Assembly: GCA_937873095.1 (NCBI GenBank)
Contig: CALMVI010000152.1
Location: 1 to 64,000 of the forward strand
Reading direction: 5' to 3'
Length of the DNA: 64,000 nucleotides
Origin: an uncultured Acetobacteraceae bacterium
GTDB taxonomy: Bacteria; Pseudomonadota; Alphaproteobacteria; Acetobacterales; Acetobacteraceae
Numbering within the stretch: the first letter of the stretch is position 1; the number at the start of each line of letters is the position of its first letter. Shown here piece after piece: positions 42,889 to 51,071 of the stretch. Both the position numbers and the translations under genes were made by a program. Under the pieces are notes generated by a model. The model was not told the DNA's origin and did no database searches. It was given only the letters and a program-made list of their open reading frames with translations.

Positions 42889-44058
42889 TTACCGCGCGGC
42901 CGCTAGGGCCCCGTCCGCCGGTCGGGACGACGCCGGCCGGGCCAGGGCGAGCACCACCGGCAGCCAGATGATGAACCACATGGGCCCGGGGCCCTTGGTG
43001 ATCTGGCCGAGATCGGTCAGCCCGGACAGCGCCGCGTTGATCCACAGCGACACTGCCCACAGCCAGTCCGGCCCAGGCGTGCGCCGGCCCTGCCACAACC
43101 GCAGGGTGACGGCGCCCGCGAGGCCCAGGAACAACAGCAGTCCGACCGCGCCGCTGTAGAACAGCACTGACAGGTAGAGGTCATGCGGGAAGGTCATGCC
43201 CGGCAGGTCGAGGTTCGCGGCCAGGCCGTTGCCGAGCAGCGGGTGGGCCGCGACCATCTGCAGCGTGCGGTGCCAGATCTCGAACCGGTGCGATGCGCCG
43301 CGCGCGACCAGCACCGATGCCTGGTGATGGCGGAACGATTGCGGCAGCAGCGACCAGGCGGCGGTGCAGGCGGCGGCAAAGGCCAGCGCACGCCATCGCC
43401 ATGGTCCGGCGGCGCACAGGAACAGCGTGGCGACCGAGGCGGCCAGCAGGGGGCCGCGGCTTTCGGTGAGCAGGATGAACAGGGCCATGGCCGCGCAGGC
43501 GGCAGCGTTGGCCGCCCGGCACGGCCGTTCGCCCAGCACCCGGGTCAGCGCCGCGAGGTAGCCCGCCGCCATCACGGAGGCGCCCAGGATAGGATGCGAG
43601 GTGACGCCCCAGCCGTGCAGACGGTCGCCGTTCTGCGGTTCGAACGGCCCGAGCGCCACCGACAGCACGGCGTTGGCCGCCCCGGCCCAGATCAGCACCG
43701 TGGCAAGCCGCCGCCGCCACTCGGCTGCGTTGCGCCACGCCTGCACGCTGCCGGCGAAGAACAGCAGCGTGCAGGCGGCGCCGGCCGCGAACCGCAGGCT
43801 CCGGTGCCCGTCATCGTGCCCCCAGAGCAGGGTGCACGCCGACCACAGGATCAGCAGGCAGCCCAGCACCACGCCCGGGTCGGACGGGCCGGCACGGCAG
43901 CGCCACGATGCTGCGGCCGTTGTCGGCAGCACCAGCACGTAGAACACCATCGCGTAGGCCGGTTCGGTGGGCAGCAGGAAGGCCGCCGCCGCGAACACCA
44001 GGAGCGATGCGCGCAGCGCCTGCCGCGGGGCGGCCCACCATCGGCGTGCGGCGTTCAT
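42889..44058 (-). CDS. O-antigen ligase-like membrane protein (WaaL/Wzy fold)
   Basis: A 389-aa polytopic protein. Multiple helices are followed by the large periplasmic loop and a C-terminal SHRFEIWHRTLQMVAAHPLLGNGL segment, the WaaL-type HxxxW...G block; FLLPTEPAYAM opens the N-terminal part. O-antigen ligases join polymerised glycan to lipid A-core at the periplasmic face. The start ATG 44058 overlaps the stop of the glycosyltransferase upstream (ATGA), linking it to sugar transfer. Ligase and polymerase (Wzy) cannot be separated from sequence alone. Confidence 0.8.
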   Translation of the reverse strand: MNAARRWWAAPRQALRASLLVFAAAAFLLPTEPAYAMVFYVLVLPTTAAASWRCRAGPSDPGVVLGCLLILWSACTLLWGHDDGHRSLRFAAGAACTLLFFAGSVQAWRNAAEWRRRLATVLIWAGAANAVLSVALGPFEPQNGDRLHGWGVTSHPILGASVMAAGYLAALTRVLGERPCRAANAAACAAMALFILLTESRGPLLAASVATLFLCAAGPWRWRALAFAAACTAAWSLLPQSFRHHQASVLVARGASHRFEIWHRTLQMVAAHPLLGNGLAANLDLPGMTFPHDLYLSVLFYSGAVGLLLFLGLAGAVTLRLWQGRRTPGPDWLWAVSLWINAALSGLTDLGQITKGPGPMWFIIWLPVVLALARPASSRPADGALAAAR

Positions 44059-45101
44059 GCGATCAGGGTCGGCCATTCGAAGCGGGCCGGGTCGTGCGTG
44101 CCGGTCGCAACGCCGACCAGGTACTCCGCAACCGCGGTTTCGTTGAACAGCGCGTGGTAGCGCGCCCGGCCCGCCTGGGCCAGGGCACACCGCCAGGCGG
44201 GTTCGGCCATCATGCGCCGCACCAGGCCGGCGACCTCGTCGAAGCTGGAGAAGAACGCCATCTGGTCGGGGCCGAACAGCGTGCCGTAGCCGGTCGCGCG
44301 GTCGATCAGTATGGCCTGGCCGTTGCCCGCCATGTGGGCCAGCCGGTCGCTGCTGTAGAGGAACACGTCCTGCCGTCGGCTGGCGTTCAGCCCGGCCGCG
44401 CACCGGCCAAGCGCATCCTGGTAGGCGGCACCGGTCAGATGCGGCCTGCCGCGCAAGCCTGCCAGACACAGGCGTATGCCAGGCGCCGCGCGTACCAGCT
44501 CGGCGAAGAACTGGTCCATGTCCCATTCCCGCCCGCCCAGCACGCGGCGCGGCCGCGAGGGGTGGCCGCAGGCGAAGAACAGGTCGTAGGACAGGCAGTC
44601 AGTCAGGTCGGCTCGGTCGCTTTCCACCGAGACGTCCACCGGGTTGGGCATGAAGCCGAGCCGCATGCCGGCCCGGCGCAGCGGTGCCAGGGCCTCGCCG
44701 GCGGTGGAGACCAGGGTGGCGTCCACCACGTCGAGCTTGCTGCGCAGACGGGCGATGTTGTCCGCCTCGAAGATCGGGTCGACGTTCCATTGCAGCACGC
44801 GCATGGCGGGCAAGGCGCGCCGCAGGGCCGCTATGGTGTCGGCCCTGATCGTGTCGGCGTGGCCGAGCACCAGCAGGTCGGGCCGCATGTCGGCTGCCAG
44901 GCGCGCCAGCATGCGGTTGGCGTGGGCCAGCCCCAGCTTGCGGGCGCCGAACGCGGTGCCCGCCCGCGCCACGTCGCGGTCGGCGAAGTCGACGACCTGG
45001 TGCCCGCAGCGCACGAAGCCGCGGCTCAGCTTGGGGGCGACGGAATGCAGGAAGGCCCCCTTGGCCCGCGACCCGAAATTGCCGACGTGCAATATGCGCA
45101 T
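44055..45101 (-). CDS. Glycosyltransferase, GT-B fold (group 1-like)
   Basis: A 348-aa protein opening with MRILHVGNFGSRAKGAFLHS, a GT-B-type N-terminal Rossmann strand and loop. The second Rossmann domain includes FACGHPSRPRR, ACLCLAGLRGRP-like sequence and the acceptor/donor segment FSSFDEVAGLVRRMMAEP. It likely adds a sugar in LPS core or exopolysaccharide assembly, coupled by a four-base overlap to the O-antigen-ligase-like gene. The sugar is unknown. Confidence 0.8.
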   Translation of the reverse strand: MRILHVGNFGSRAKGAFLHSVAPKLSRGFVRCGHQVVDFADRDVARAGTAFGARKLGLAHANRMLARLAADMRPDLLVLGHADTIRADTIAALRRALPAMRVLQWNVDPIFEADNIARLRSKLDVVDATLVSTAGEALAPLRRAGMRLGFMPNPVDVSVESDRADLTDCLSYDLFFACGHPSRPRRVLGGREWDMDQFFAELVRAAPGIRLCLAGLRGRPHLTGAAYQDALGRCAAGLNASRRQDVFLYSSDRLAHMAGNGQAILIDRATGYGTLFGPDQMAFFSSFDEVAGLVRRMMAEPAWRCALAQAGRARYHALFNETAVAEYLVGVATGTHDPARFEWPTLIA

Positions 45102-45190
45102 GCCGCCAGCTATCAGCACTCGGCCGGCGGTGGCCAGAGAGGCGGCGCCTATCTTTCCGGGGTGCGGTGCAGTAGAAACTGGCTCTGGTC

Positions 45191-45267
45191 CGGGGCGTAG
45201 CTCAGCCTGGTAGAGCACCTGCTTTGGGAGCAGGGGGCCGGAGGTTCGAATCCTCTCGCCCCGACCA
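45191..45267 (+). tRNA. tRNA-Pro (anticodon TGG), CCA encoded
   Basis: A complete cloverleaf of 77 bases. The acceptor stem cggggcg pairs with cgccccg, followed by A and encoded CCA. The D-arm has agctcagcctggtagagca. The anticodon stem cctgc/gcagg encloses loop tttggga with anticodon TGG (45225-45227). The T-arm is ggaggttcgaatcctc. It reads CCA and, by wobble, other proline codons. Confidence 0.96.
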
Positions 45268-45302
45268 ACTCGCCTGAGACAATCGCCTGACCGGAGACCG
45301 CA

Positions 45303-45608
45303 ATGCGCGCCCGCATCTTTCAGCAGCCCAGGACCGTGACGCAGTCGGGCACCGCCAACACCAGCAAGTGGTCGCTGGAATGGGCGCCGGCCGAGCAGCG
45401 CCACCAGGACGCGCTGATGGGCTGGTTCGGCAGCGGCGACACGCAAGCGCAGGTTCACCTGCATTTCGACACCAAGGAGGAAGCGGTCGCGTACGCCGAA
45501 AAGGCGGGCGTGGCCTATGACCTGGAACTGCCGCCCATCCGCGTGCACAAGCCGAAGGTCTATGCCGACAACTTCAAATACGGCCGGGTGGAAAACTGGA
45601 CGCATTGA
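45303..45608 (+). CDS. NDUFS4-like NADH dehydrogenase (complex I) accessory subunit
   Basis: A 101-aa soluble protein matching the ETC complex I NDUFS4 conserved region: RIFQQPRTVTQSGTANTSKWSLEW, MGWFGSGDTQAQVHLHFDTKEEAVAYAEKAGVAYD and KPKVYADNFKYGRVENWTH. This subunit stabilises the NADH module of complex I in Alphaproteobacteria and mitochondria. It is sandwiched between two tRNA genes, away from any nuo operon. The family is largely limited to Alphaproteobacteria and mitochondria, so it supports the lineage call. Confidence 0.92.
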   Translation: MRARIFQQPRTVTQSGTANTSKWSLEWAPAEQRHQDALMGWFGSGDTQAQVHLHFDTKEEAVAYAEKAGVAYDLELPPIRVHKPKVYADNFKYGRVENWTH

Positions 45609-45640
45609 GCGTCAGAATAACCTACTCCGCGTCGGCCGAT

Positions 45641-45714
45641 GCGCCCTTAGCTCAGGTGGATAGAGCAATAGCCTTCTAAGCTATGGGTCGCTGGTTCGAG
45701 TCCAGCAGGGCGCG
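45641..45714 (+). tRNA. tRNA-Arg (anticodon TCT), CCA not encoded
   Basis: A cloverleaf with acceptor stem gcgccct/agggcgc and discriminator G. The D-arm is tagctcaggtggatagagca. The anticodon stem atagc/gctat encloses loop cttctaa with anticodon TCT. The T-arm is gctggttcgagtccagc. The 3' end is followed by TCA rather than CCA, so CCA must be added post-transcriptionally. Confidence 0.94.
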
Positions 45715-45779
45715 TCAAAACTCCTTTCGAGAACCGAACTCGCGGCATGGTGCTGTCCAGACGCCTCCTACGGGCGCGC

Positions 45780-46223
45780 TCAGAACCGGCCGATGATGCC
45801 GATGCCCAAGACCATCAGTGCCGCGCCGGCGAGACGCATCAGGCCCGCGCTGTGCTGCCGGAAGCCGAAGACCCCGAAATGGTCGAGCAGGATCGACGTC
45901 AGGATGGCGGCGGTGATGGTCAGGCCGGTGAACAGCCCGGCGCCCATCCTTTCGGCGAAGAACAGCGTGCTCGCCACGTAGGCGGCACCGCACAGCCCGC
46001 CGGTCCAGGCCCACCATGGGGCGCTTGCCAGCCGGCCAGCCTCCGGCAGGCGCGCACCGCTGGCGAGGAGGGCCACGACGAAGGCGGCCGCCGTGACCAG
46101 GCTGACAAGCAGCGCCACCAGCCATGGCCGGCCCAGCGAGCGCGCGAGTTGCGCGTTGCTTCCCGACTGCGCGGCGGTCAGTGCGCCGGAGACGGCGACG
46201 AACAGGTAGGCCTGGGCGCTCAT
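45780..46223 (-). CDS. DMT-family transporter of the YdcZ type (half-size)
   Basis: A 147-aa protein with about five membrane helices (AYLFVAVSGALTAAQSGSNAQLARSLG, WLVALLVSLVTAAAFVVALLA, YVASTLFFAERMGAGLFTGLTITAAIL, AGAALMVLGIGIIGRF). Length and the N-terminal AQSGSNAQL motif fit the YdcZ half-size drug/metabolite transporters, which usually dimerise. The substrate is unknown. GGAG lies eight bases before ATG 46223; GTG 46232 is in frame upstream. Confidence 0.8.
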   Translation of the reverse strand: MSAQAYLFVAVSGALTAAQSGSNAQLARSLGRPWLVALLVSLVTAAAFVVALLASGARLPEAGRLASAPWWAWTGGLCGAAYVASTLFFAERMGAGLFTGLTITAAILTSILLDHFGVFGFRQHSAGLMRLAGAALMVLGIGIIGRF

Positions 46224-46376
46224 CGTCTGCACTCCGCGTCGTTTCGGGCATGCGGCGGGAAGCTCGGCCTGGTTTGGCGTCCCGCATGTGCCTGGAGCAG
46301 GCTACTCTGAAAACGCAAGGCAAGATGCCGCGTTGTGCAGCCAGGGCGATGGTCGCCAGATCGAGGGCACACCGAC

Positions 46377-46550
46377 ATGCTACGCTACGCACTGATATTC
46401 GCGGTCATTTCGCTAATAGCCGGTTTTCTCGGTTTCAGCGGCGTCTCGGCGGCAACTGCCGGAATAGCGAAGATCTTCTTCTTCATCGCCATCGCCGTGT
46501 TCCTGCTGTTCGTCATCCTGGCCATCACCGGCGTCAACCTGCTGACCTGA
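46377..46550 (+). CDS. DUF1328 (YtjA-like) small membrane protein
   Basis: A 57-aa protein with two membrane helices: MLRYALIFAVISLIAGFLGFSG, then a short loop SAATAGIAK, then IFFFIAIAVFLLFVILAI. It matches DUF1328 closely, a widespread family of unknown role often linked to stress expression. GAGGG is nine bases before ATG 46377. It is divergent from the YdcZ-like gene, and its last 17 bases overlap the convergent NRDE gene. Confidence 0.87.
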   Translation: MLRYALIFAVISLIAGFLGFSGVSAATAGIAKIFFFIAIAVFLLFVILAITGVNLLT

Positions 46551-47283
46551 CGCGGACGCCGCTCCGCTCGGGCCAGCCGACCTCCTCGAACGGCGCCGCA
46601 TCGGGCGGGCCGTTGGCCGCCAGCAGGATCGTCGTTGCGCCGATGGCGACGAGGCTGCTGCTGACGGTGCCGAAGCCGGAGCGTGGCGTGATGTTGATGG
46701 CGGTTTCGTCCTGCGCTGCGCCGTCGGACAGCAGGCGTGTCCAGCTCGACCAGTCGGGCGGTTCGGGCAGCGGAGCCCGGCGGAACAGCGGCAGGTTCCT
46801 GGCCACGCGCGGGCTGGCCATGTCGTCTGGGTCGCAGGCGGTGACCATGTGGGTGCCTGGCGGCAGGACCTGGACGTTCACCGCGCCTTGCCCCGCGCCG
46901 CGCAGGCAGTAGGCGCCGGCCCGGTCGGCGATGACGAGGTTGAAGCTGCGCCACCTGCCGGCATCCGGCGCGGCCAGGGCGCGCACGGCAGCCAGCGCCG
47001 TCGCGTGCGCCAGGGCCAGGAGGGGCAGCTCGCCACGGCTCGCCTTGCCCGGTGCCGGACCCAGGCTTCCGGCGCGGTTGAGCACGGCGGCAACCACGCC
47101 CGCGCGGTTGATGCCGAGCCAGGTGCCGCCGCCCAGCGTGTCGAGTCCGGCGAGCATGTCCGGCCGGTCCGGCCAGTGACAGGCGGGCGGCAGCCACGGA
47201 CGGTCCAGCCGCTCGTCCCGGTTCGCGCCGAGCAGCAGCGGCCAGCCTGGATGCTGCCCGACCGACAGGACGACGGTGCACAT
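46534..47283 (-). CDS. NRDE/TANGO2-family protein
   Basis: A 249-aa protein starting MCTVVLSVGQHPGWPLLLGANRDERLDRPW, with the NRDE motif that names the family, then GGTWLGINRAGVVAAVLNR. The N-terminal cysteine at position 2 is typical of Ntn-hydrolase-like folds. Members have been linked to haem trafficking and lipid homeostasis, but the biochemical role is open. It starts 15 bases downstream of purB on the same strand, so it is probably co-transcribed. Confidence 0.87.
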   Translation of the reverse strand: MCTVVLSVGQHPGWPLLLGANRDERLDRPWLPPACHWPDRPDMLAGLDTLGGGTWLGINRAGVVAAVLNRAGSLGPAPGKASRGELPLLALAHATALAAVRALAAPDAGRWRSFNLVIADRAGAYCLRGAGQGAVNVQVLPPGTHMVTACDPDDMASPRVARNLPLFRRAPLPEPPDWSSWTRLLSDGAAQDETAINITPRSGFGTVSSSLVAIGATTILLAANGPPDAAPFEEVGWPERSGVRVRSAG

Positions 47284-47298
47284 GGCGGTATCGCGTCG

Positions 47299-48651
47299 TC
47301 AGGCGGCGGCCGGGCCGGGCTCGCCGAACACGCTTGCGAAGATGTGGTCGAGCGATCTGAGGTGCAGCGCCGGGTCCATGCTGGCATCCAGCAGCGCCGG
47401 GTCGATCCGGCCTGCGACCTCATCGTCGGCCAACAGATTGTCGCGGAAGCTGCGATGGGCCGGCTGGCCCAGCGTGGTCCAGGTCGCCATCGCGTTGCGC
47501 TGGACGATGCCGTAGGCAGCCTCACGCGAAACGCCGGCGCGCGCCAGGGCGAGCAGCACCTCGCCGCTATGCACCACGCCGCCGAGGGACTCGAGGTTCT
47601 CGCGCATGCGCCCGGGATACACCAGAAGGTTTTCCACCAGGCCGGTCAGACGGGCGAGAGCGAAGTCCAGCGTGACGGTCGCGTCCGGCGCGATGCCGCG
47701 CTCGACGCTGGAGTGGCTGATGTCGCGCTCATGCCACAGGGCCACGTTCTCCAGCGCCGGCGTTGCCGCTGCACGCACCAGCCGGGCCAGGCCGGTGAGG
47801 TTCTCGCTCAGCACTGGGTTGCGCTTGTGCGGCATGGCCGAGCTGCCCTTCTGGCCGGGATGGAAGAACTCCTCTGCCTCCCGCACCTCGGAGCGTTGCA
47901 GGTGGCGTATTTCGGTGGCCAGACGCTCGACCCCGCTGGCGATGACGGCGAGCGTGCAGAAGAACGCGGCATGCCTGTCGCGCGGGATGACCTGGGTGGA
48001 CACGGGTTCGGCCGCCAGCCCGAGGTGGCGGGCGACATGCGCCTGCAAGCGCGGGTCGACATGGGCGAAGGTGCCGACGGCGCCGCTGATCGCGCAGGTG
48101 GCGATTTCGGCCCGGGCCGCGGCCAGGCGCGCGCGGTTGCGGGCGAACTCGGCGTAGTGGCCCGCGAGCTTCAGCCCGAAGGTGGTGGGCTCGGCATGGA
48201 TCCCGTGGCTGCGGCCGATGGTCAGCGTGTGCTTGTGCTCGAACGCGCGGCGTTTCAGCGCCGCCAGCAACGCCTCGATGTCGGCGGCCAGGATGTCGGC
48301 CGCCTGGCTGAGCTGCACGGCGAGACAGGTGTCGAGCACGTCGCTGCTGGTCATGCCGAGATGGACGAAGCGGCTGTCCGGGCCGATCTTTTCCGCCAGC
48401 CAGGTCAGGAACGCGATGACGTCGTGCCGCGTCTCGCGCTCGATCTCGTCGATGCGCGCCACATCCGCGGCGTCCAGCGCGGCCAGCGCCGGCGCGCCGC
48501 GTTCCCGTATGGTGCGGGCTGCCTCCTGCGGGACCTGGCCGAGCTCCGCCATCGCGTCGGCGGCCAGGGATTCGATTCGGAACCAGGTCCGGAAGCGGTT
48601 TTCCGGCGACCAGATCGCGGTCATCGCCGGCCGCGCATAACGGGGGATCAT
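47299..48651 (-). CDS. purB: Adenylosuccinate lyase
   Basis: A 450-aa enzyme of the fumarase/aspartase superfamily. It carries [34 protein letters not shown] and the signature [20 protein letters not shown]. It catalyses two fumarate-releasing steps of purine synthesis (SAICAR to AICAR, adenylosuccinate to AMP). The N-terminus [20 protein letters not shown] is the standard family start, supporting ATG 48651. It has the alphaproteobacterial/Gram-positive (short) length rather than the E. coli form. Confidence 0.95.
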   Translation of the reverse strand: MIPRYARPAMTAIWSPENRFRTWFRIESLAADAMAELGQVPQEAARTIRERGAPALAALDAADVARIDEIERETRHDVIAFLTWLAEKIGPDSRFVHLGMTSSDVLDTCLAVQLSQAADILAADIEALLAALKRRAFEHKHTLTIGRSHGIHAEPTTFGLKLAGHYAEFARNRARLAAARAEIATCAISGAVGTFAHVDPRLQAHVARHLGLAAEPVSTQVIPRDRHAAFFCTLAVIASGVERLATEIRHLQRSEVREAEEFFHPGQKGSSAMPHKRNPVLSENLTGLARLVRAAATPALENVALWHERDISHSSVERGIAPDATVTLDFALARLTGLVENLLVYPGRMRENLESLGGVVHSGEVLLALARAGVSREAAYGIVQRNAMATWTTLGQPAHRSFRDNLLADDEVAGRIDPALLDASMDPALHLRSLDHIFASVFGEPGPAAA

Positions 48652-48772
48652 GGCGCCACGGCATACAAGACAGGCCGGCGATGGTCCACGCTGGCCAGCC
48701 GCCGCGGCGCGGCCGTGACGCGGTGCGTGCATACCGGCCGCACAGGCGTGATCGCCGAGCTATGATGCCGGC

Positions 48773-49396
48773 ATGAACACCGGCTTGCTCGCCTTTTTCC
48801 AGGTCCTGCTGATCGACGTCACGTTGGCGGGGGACAACGCGGTCGTCGTGGGGCTGGCGGTGGCTGGCCTGCCGCAAGCCTTGCGGGCGCGGGCGATCTG
48901 GGGCGGCATCGCGGCCGCGGCAGTGATCCGGGTCGCACTCTCGGTGGTGGCGATCCGGATGCTGGCCGTGCTGGGATTGACGCTGGCCGGCGGCGTGCTG
49001 CTGCTCTGGGTCTGCTGGAAGATGTTCCGCGAGTTGCGGGACCATCACGCGAGCGGCGTCGCCGCGTCCGGCCGCCGCCGCAAGACGGTGTGGCAGGCGA
49101 TCGGGCAGATCTTCGTGGCCGATCTGTCGATGAGCCTGGACAACGTGCTGGCAGTTGCCGGTGCCGCGCGCGAGCACGTCTGGATCATGGTGGTCGGGCT
49201 TGGCCTGTCGGTGGCGCTGATGGCGCTGGCGGCCAACATGCTGGCGCGCCTGCTGGACCGTTACCGCTGGATTGCGTGGCTGGGGCTGGCCGTGGTGGTC
49301 TATGTGGCCGGCGACATGATCGTGCACGGCTGGCGCGAAGTGTCCGGGCATGTGCTGCCCTGGGCGGACGCGATCCGCCACTGGTTCAGCCGGTGA
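48773..49396 (+). CDS. TerC-family integral membrane protein (YjbE type)
   Basis: A 207-aa protein with about seven helices. It has two acidic intramembrane motifs, LIDVTLAGDNAVVVGLAV and FVADLSMSLDNVLAVAGAA, typical of TerC. A hydrophilic loop (RELRDHHASGVAASGRRRK) lies in the middle. YjbE/TerC proteins are implicated in metal (Mn) export or tellurite resistance. The last 11 bases overlap the convergent radC gene. Confidence 0.9.
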   Translation: MNTGLLAFFQVLLIDVTLAGDNAVVVGLAVAGLPQALRARAIWGGIAAAAVIRVALSVVAIRMLAVLGLTLAGGVLLLWVCWKMFRELRDHHASGVAASGRRRKTVWQAIGQIFVADLSMSLDNVLAVAGAAREHVWIMVVGLGLSVALMALAANMLARLLDRYRWIAWLGLAVVVYVAGDMIVHGWREVSGHVLPWADAIRHWFSR

Positions 49397-50174
49397 GCAG
49401 GCCCAGGGCGCGCAAGCTGAGCCAACGGCCGTTGCCGATGATGACGTGGTCGTGCACCGCGATGGACAGCGCCGCTGCGGCGTCCACGATGCGCTGCGTC
49501 ATCGCGATGTCGTCCTGCGACGGGGTCGGGTCGCCGCTCGGGTGGTTGTGCGCGACGATGATCGCAGCCGCCTGCAGCTCCAGCGCACGGCGCACCACCT
49601 CCCTCGGATAGACCGGCGCGTGGTTGACGGTGCCGCGGTTGGCCACCTCGTCGGCCAGGAGGCGGTTGCGGCTGTCGAGGAACAGGATCCTCACCTGTTC
49701 GGTCCGTTCCCGCGCCATCGCTGCGTTGAGGTAGGCCATCAGCGCGTCCCAGTTGGACAGGACGGGGCGGTCTGCCACCTCTGCGCGGACCAGGCGCAGG
49801 GCGGCCGCCTGCACCAGCTTCAGCGCGGCCGCACCGGCCTGGCCCATGCCGTCGACCGCGACGATCTCGGGCGGTGCGGCGGACACGACGTTGGCGAAGC
49901 TTCCGAAGCGGGCCAGCAGCCGCTTGGCCACCGGCTTGGTGTCGCTGCGCGGCACGGCCAGGAACAGCGCCATCTCCAGCAGCTCGTGATCGGCCAGCGC
50001 GTCCGCCCCGCCAGTCAACAGGCGTTCGCGCATGCGCAGCCGGTGCCCGTCGGTGCTGGCGGCAGGGTGTCTGGACGACGCCTTGGGCGTGGCCTGGCCG
50101 GCGGTCAGCAGGTCGGCTTGCTTGGGCCCGGGATCAGAGACGGCGTCGGCGTCAGTGTCCCGGCCGGCCGTCAC
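49386..50174 (-). CDS. radC: RadC / JAMM-domain protein
   Basis: A 262-aa protein. After a variable N-terminus it has the helix-hairpin-helix UPF0758 region (LADHELLEMALFLAVPRSDTKPVAKRLLARFG, AVDGMGQAGAAAL) and the JAMM metal site VAHNHPSGDPTPSQDD. Despite the name, a DNA repair role is not established; the JAMM domain suggests a metallopeptidase or isopeptidase-like enzyme. The start is GTG 50174, overlapping the map stop (GTGA). Confidence 0.9.
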   Translation of the reverse strand: MTAGRDTDADAVSDPGPKQADLLTAGQATPKASSRHPAASTDGHRLRMRERLLTGGADALADHELLEMALFLAVPRSDTKPVAKRLLARFGSFANVVSAAPPEIVAVDGMGQAGAAALKLVQAAALRLVRAEVADRPVLSNWDALMAYLNAAMARERTEQVRILFLDSRNRLLADEVANRGTVNHAPVYPREVVRRALELQAAAIIVAHNHPSGDPTPSQDDIAMTQRIVDAAAALSIAVHDHVIIGNGRWLSLRALGLLTG

Positions 50175-50971
50175 GCATAGACTGGATGATGCAGGCCCGC
50201 GGGGGAGATGGTGAAGACCTCGCACCCGTCCTCGGTGACGCCGACCATGTGCTCGAACTGCGCGGACAGGCTGCGGTCACGGGTGACGGCGGTCCAGCCA
50301 TCGTCGAGCACCTTCACCTCCGGGCGGCCGGCGTTGACCATCGGCTCGATGGTGAAGAACATGCCCGGCCGCAGCGCAGGGCCTTCGCCCCGCCTGCCGA
50401 AATGCAGCACGTTGGGCGCCGCGTGGAACGACCGGCCGATGCCGTGGCCGCAGAAATCGCGCACGACGCTGAAGCGGTTGGCCTCCACGAAGGTCTGGAT
50501 CGCGTGGCCGATGTCGCCGAGCGTGGCGCCCGGGACGACGGCCGACACCCCCATCATGAGGGCCTTGTAGGTCACGTCGAGCAGCATGCGGGCGCGCGTG
50601 GACGGCGTGCCCGCGACGTACATGCGGCTGGTGTCGCCGTGCCAGCCGTCCAGCACCACCGTCACGTCGATGTTGACGATGTCTCCCTCCAGCAGCTTCT
50701 TGTCGCCAGGGATGCCGTGGCAGACCACGTGGTTGACGCTGGTGCAGATCGATTTCGGAAAGCCGCGATAGTTGAGCGGGGCCGAGATCGCGCCATGCGC
50801 CTCGATGAACGCGTGGCACAGCCGGTCCAGCTCGCCGGTGGTGACGCCTGGCCTGACATGGGGCGTGATCATGTCCAGCGTCTCGGCAGCCAGCTTGCCC
50901 GCCGCCCGCATGCCGGCGAAATCCGCCTGACTGTGGATGACGATACGCCGCGCCTCGCTCCCGCCGTCCAT
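50171..50971 (-). CDS. map: Methionine aminopeptidase, type I
   Basis: A 266-aa cytosolic metallopeptidase. Metal ligands lie in GDIVNIDVTVVLDGWHGDTSRM (Asp pair), CGHGIGRSFHAAPNVLHFG (His) and FFTIEPMVNAG (Glu). The substrate histidine is in NHVVCHGIPG. It removes the initiator methionine from new proteins. GGAG five bases before ATG 50971 supports the start; an open frame continues 54 bases upstream. It is coupled to radC downstream. Confidence 0.94.
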   Translation of the reverse strand: MDGGSEARRIVIHSQADFAGMRAAGKLAAETLDMITPHVRPGVTTGELDRLCHAFIEAHGAISAPLNYRGFPKSICTSVNHVVCHGIPGDKKLLEGDIVNIDVTVVLDGWHGDTSRMYVAGTPSTRARMLLDVTYKALMMGVSAVVPGATLGDIGHAIQTFVEANRFSVVRDFCGHGIGRSFHAAPNVLHFGRRGEGPALRPGMFFTIEPMVNAGRPEVKVLDDGWTAVTRDRSLSAQFEHMVGVTEDGCEVFTISPAGLHHPVYA

Positions 50972-51071
50972 GGAAACTCCTGATCGTCCGGTGCGCAAGA
51001 TGCGGCTTGGCGCGGGTCGGTGCAAGGTGGAGATGACGAGCGGGTCGGGCAGGAGGACAAGGCGACGCGGG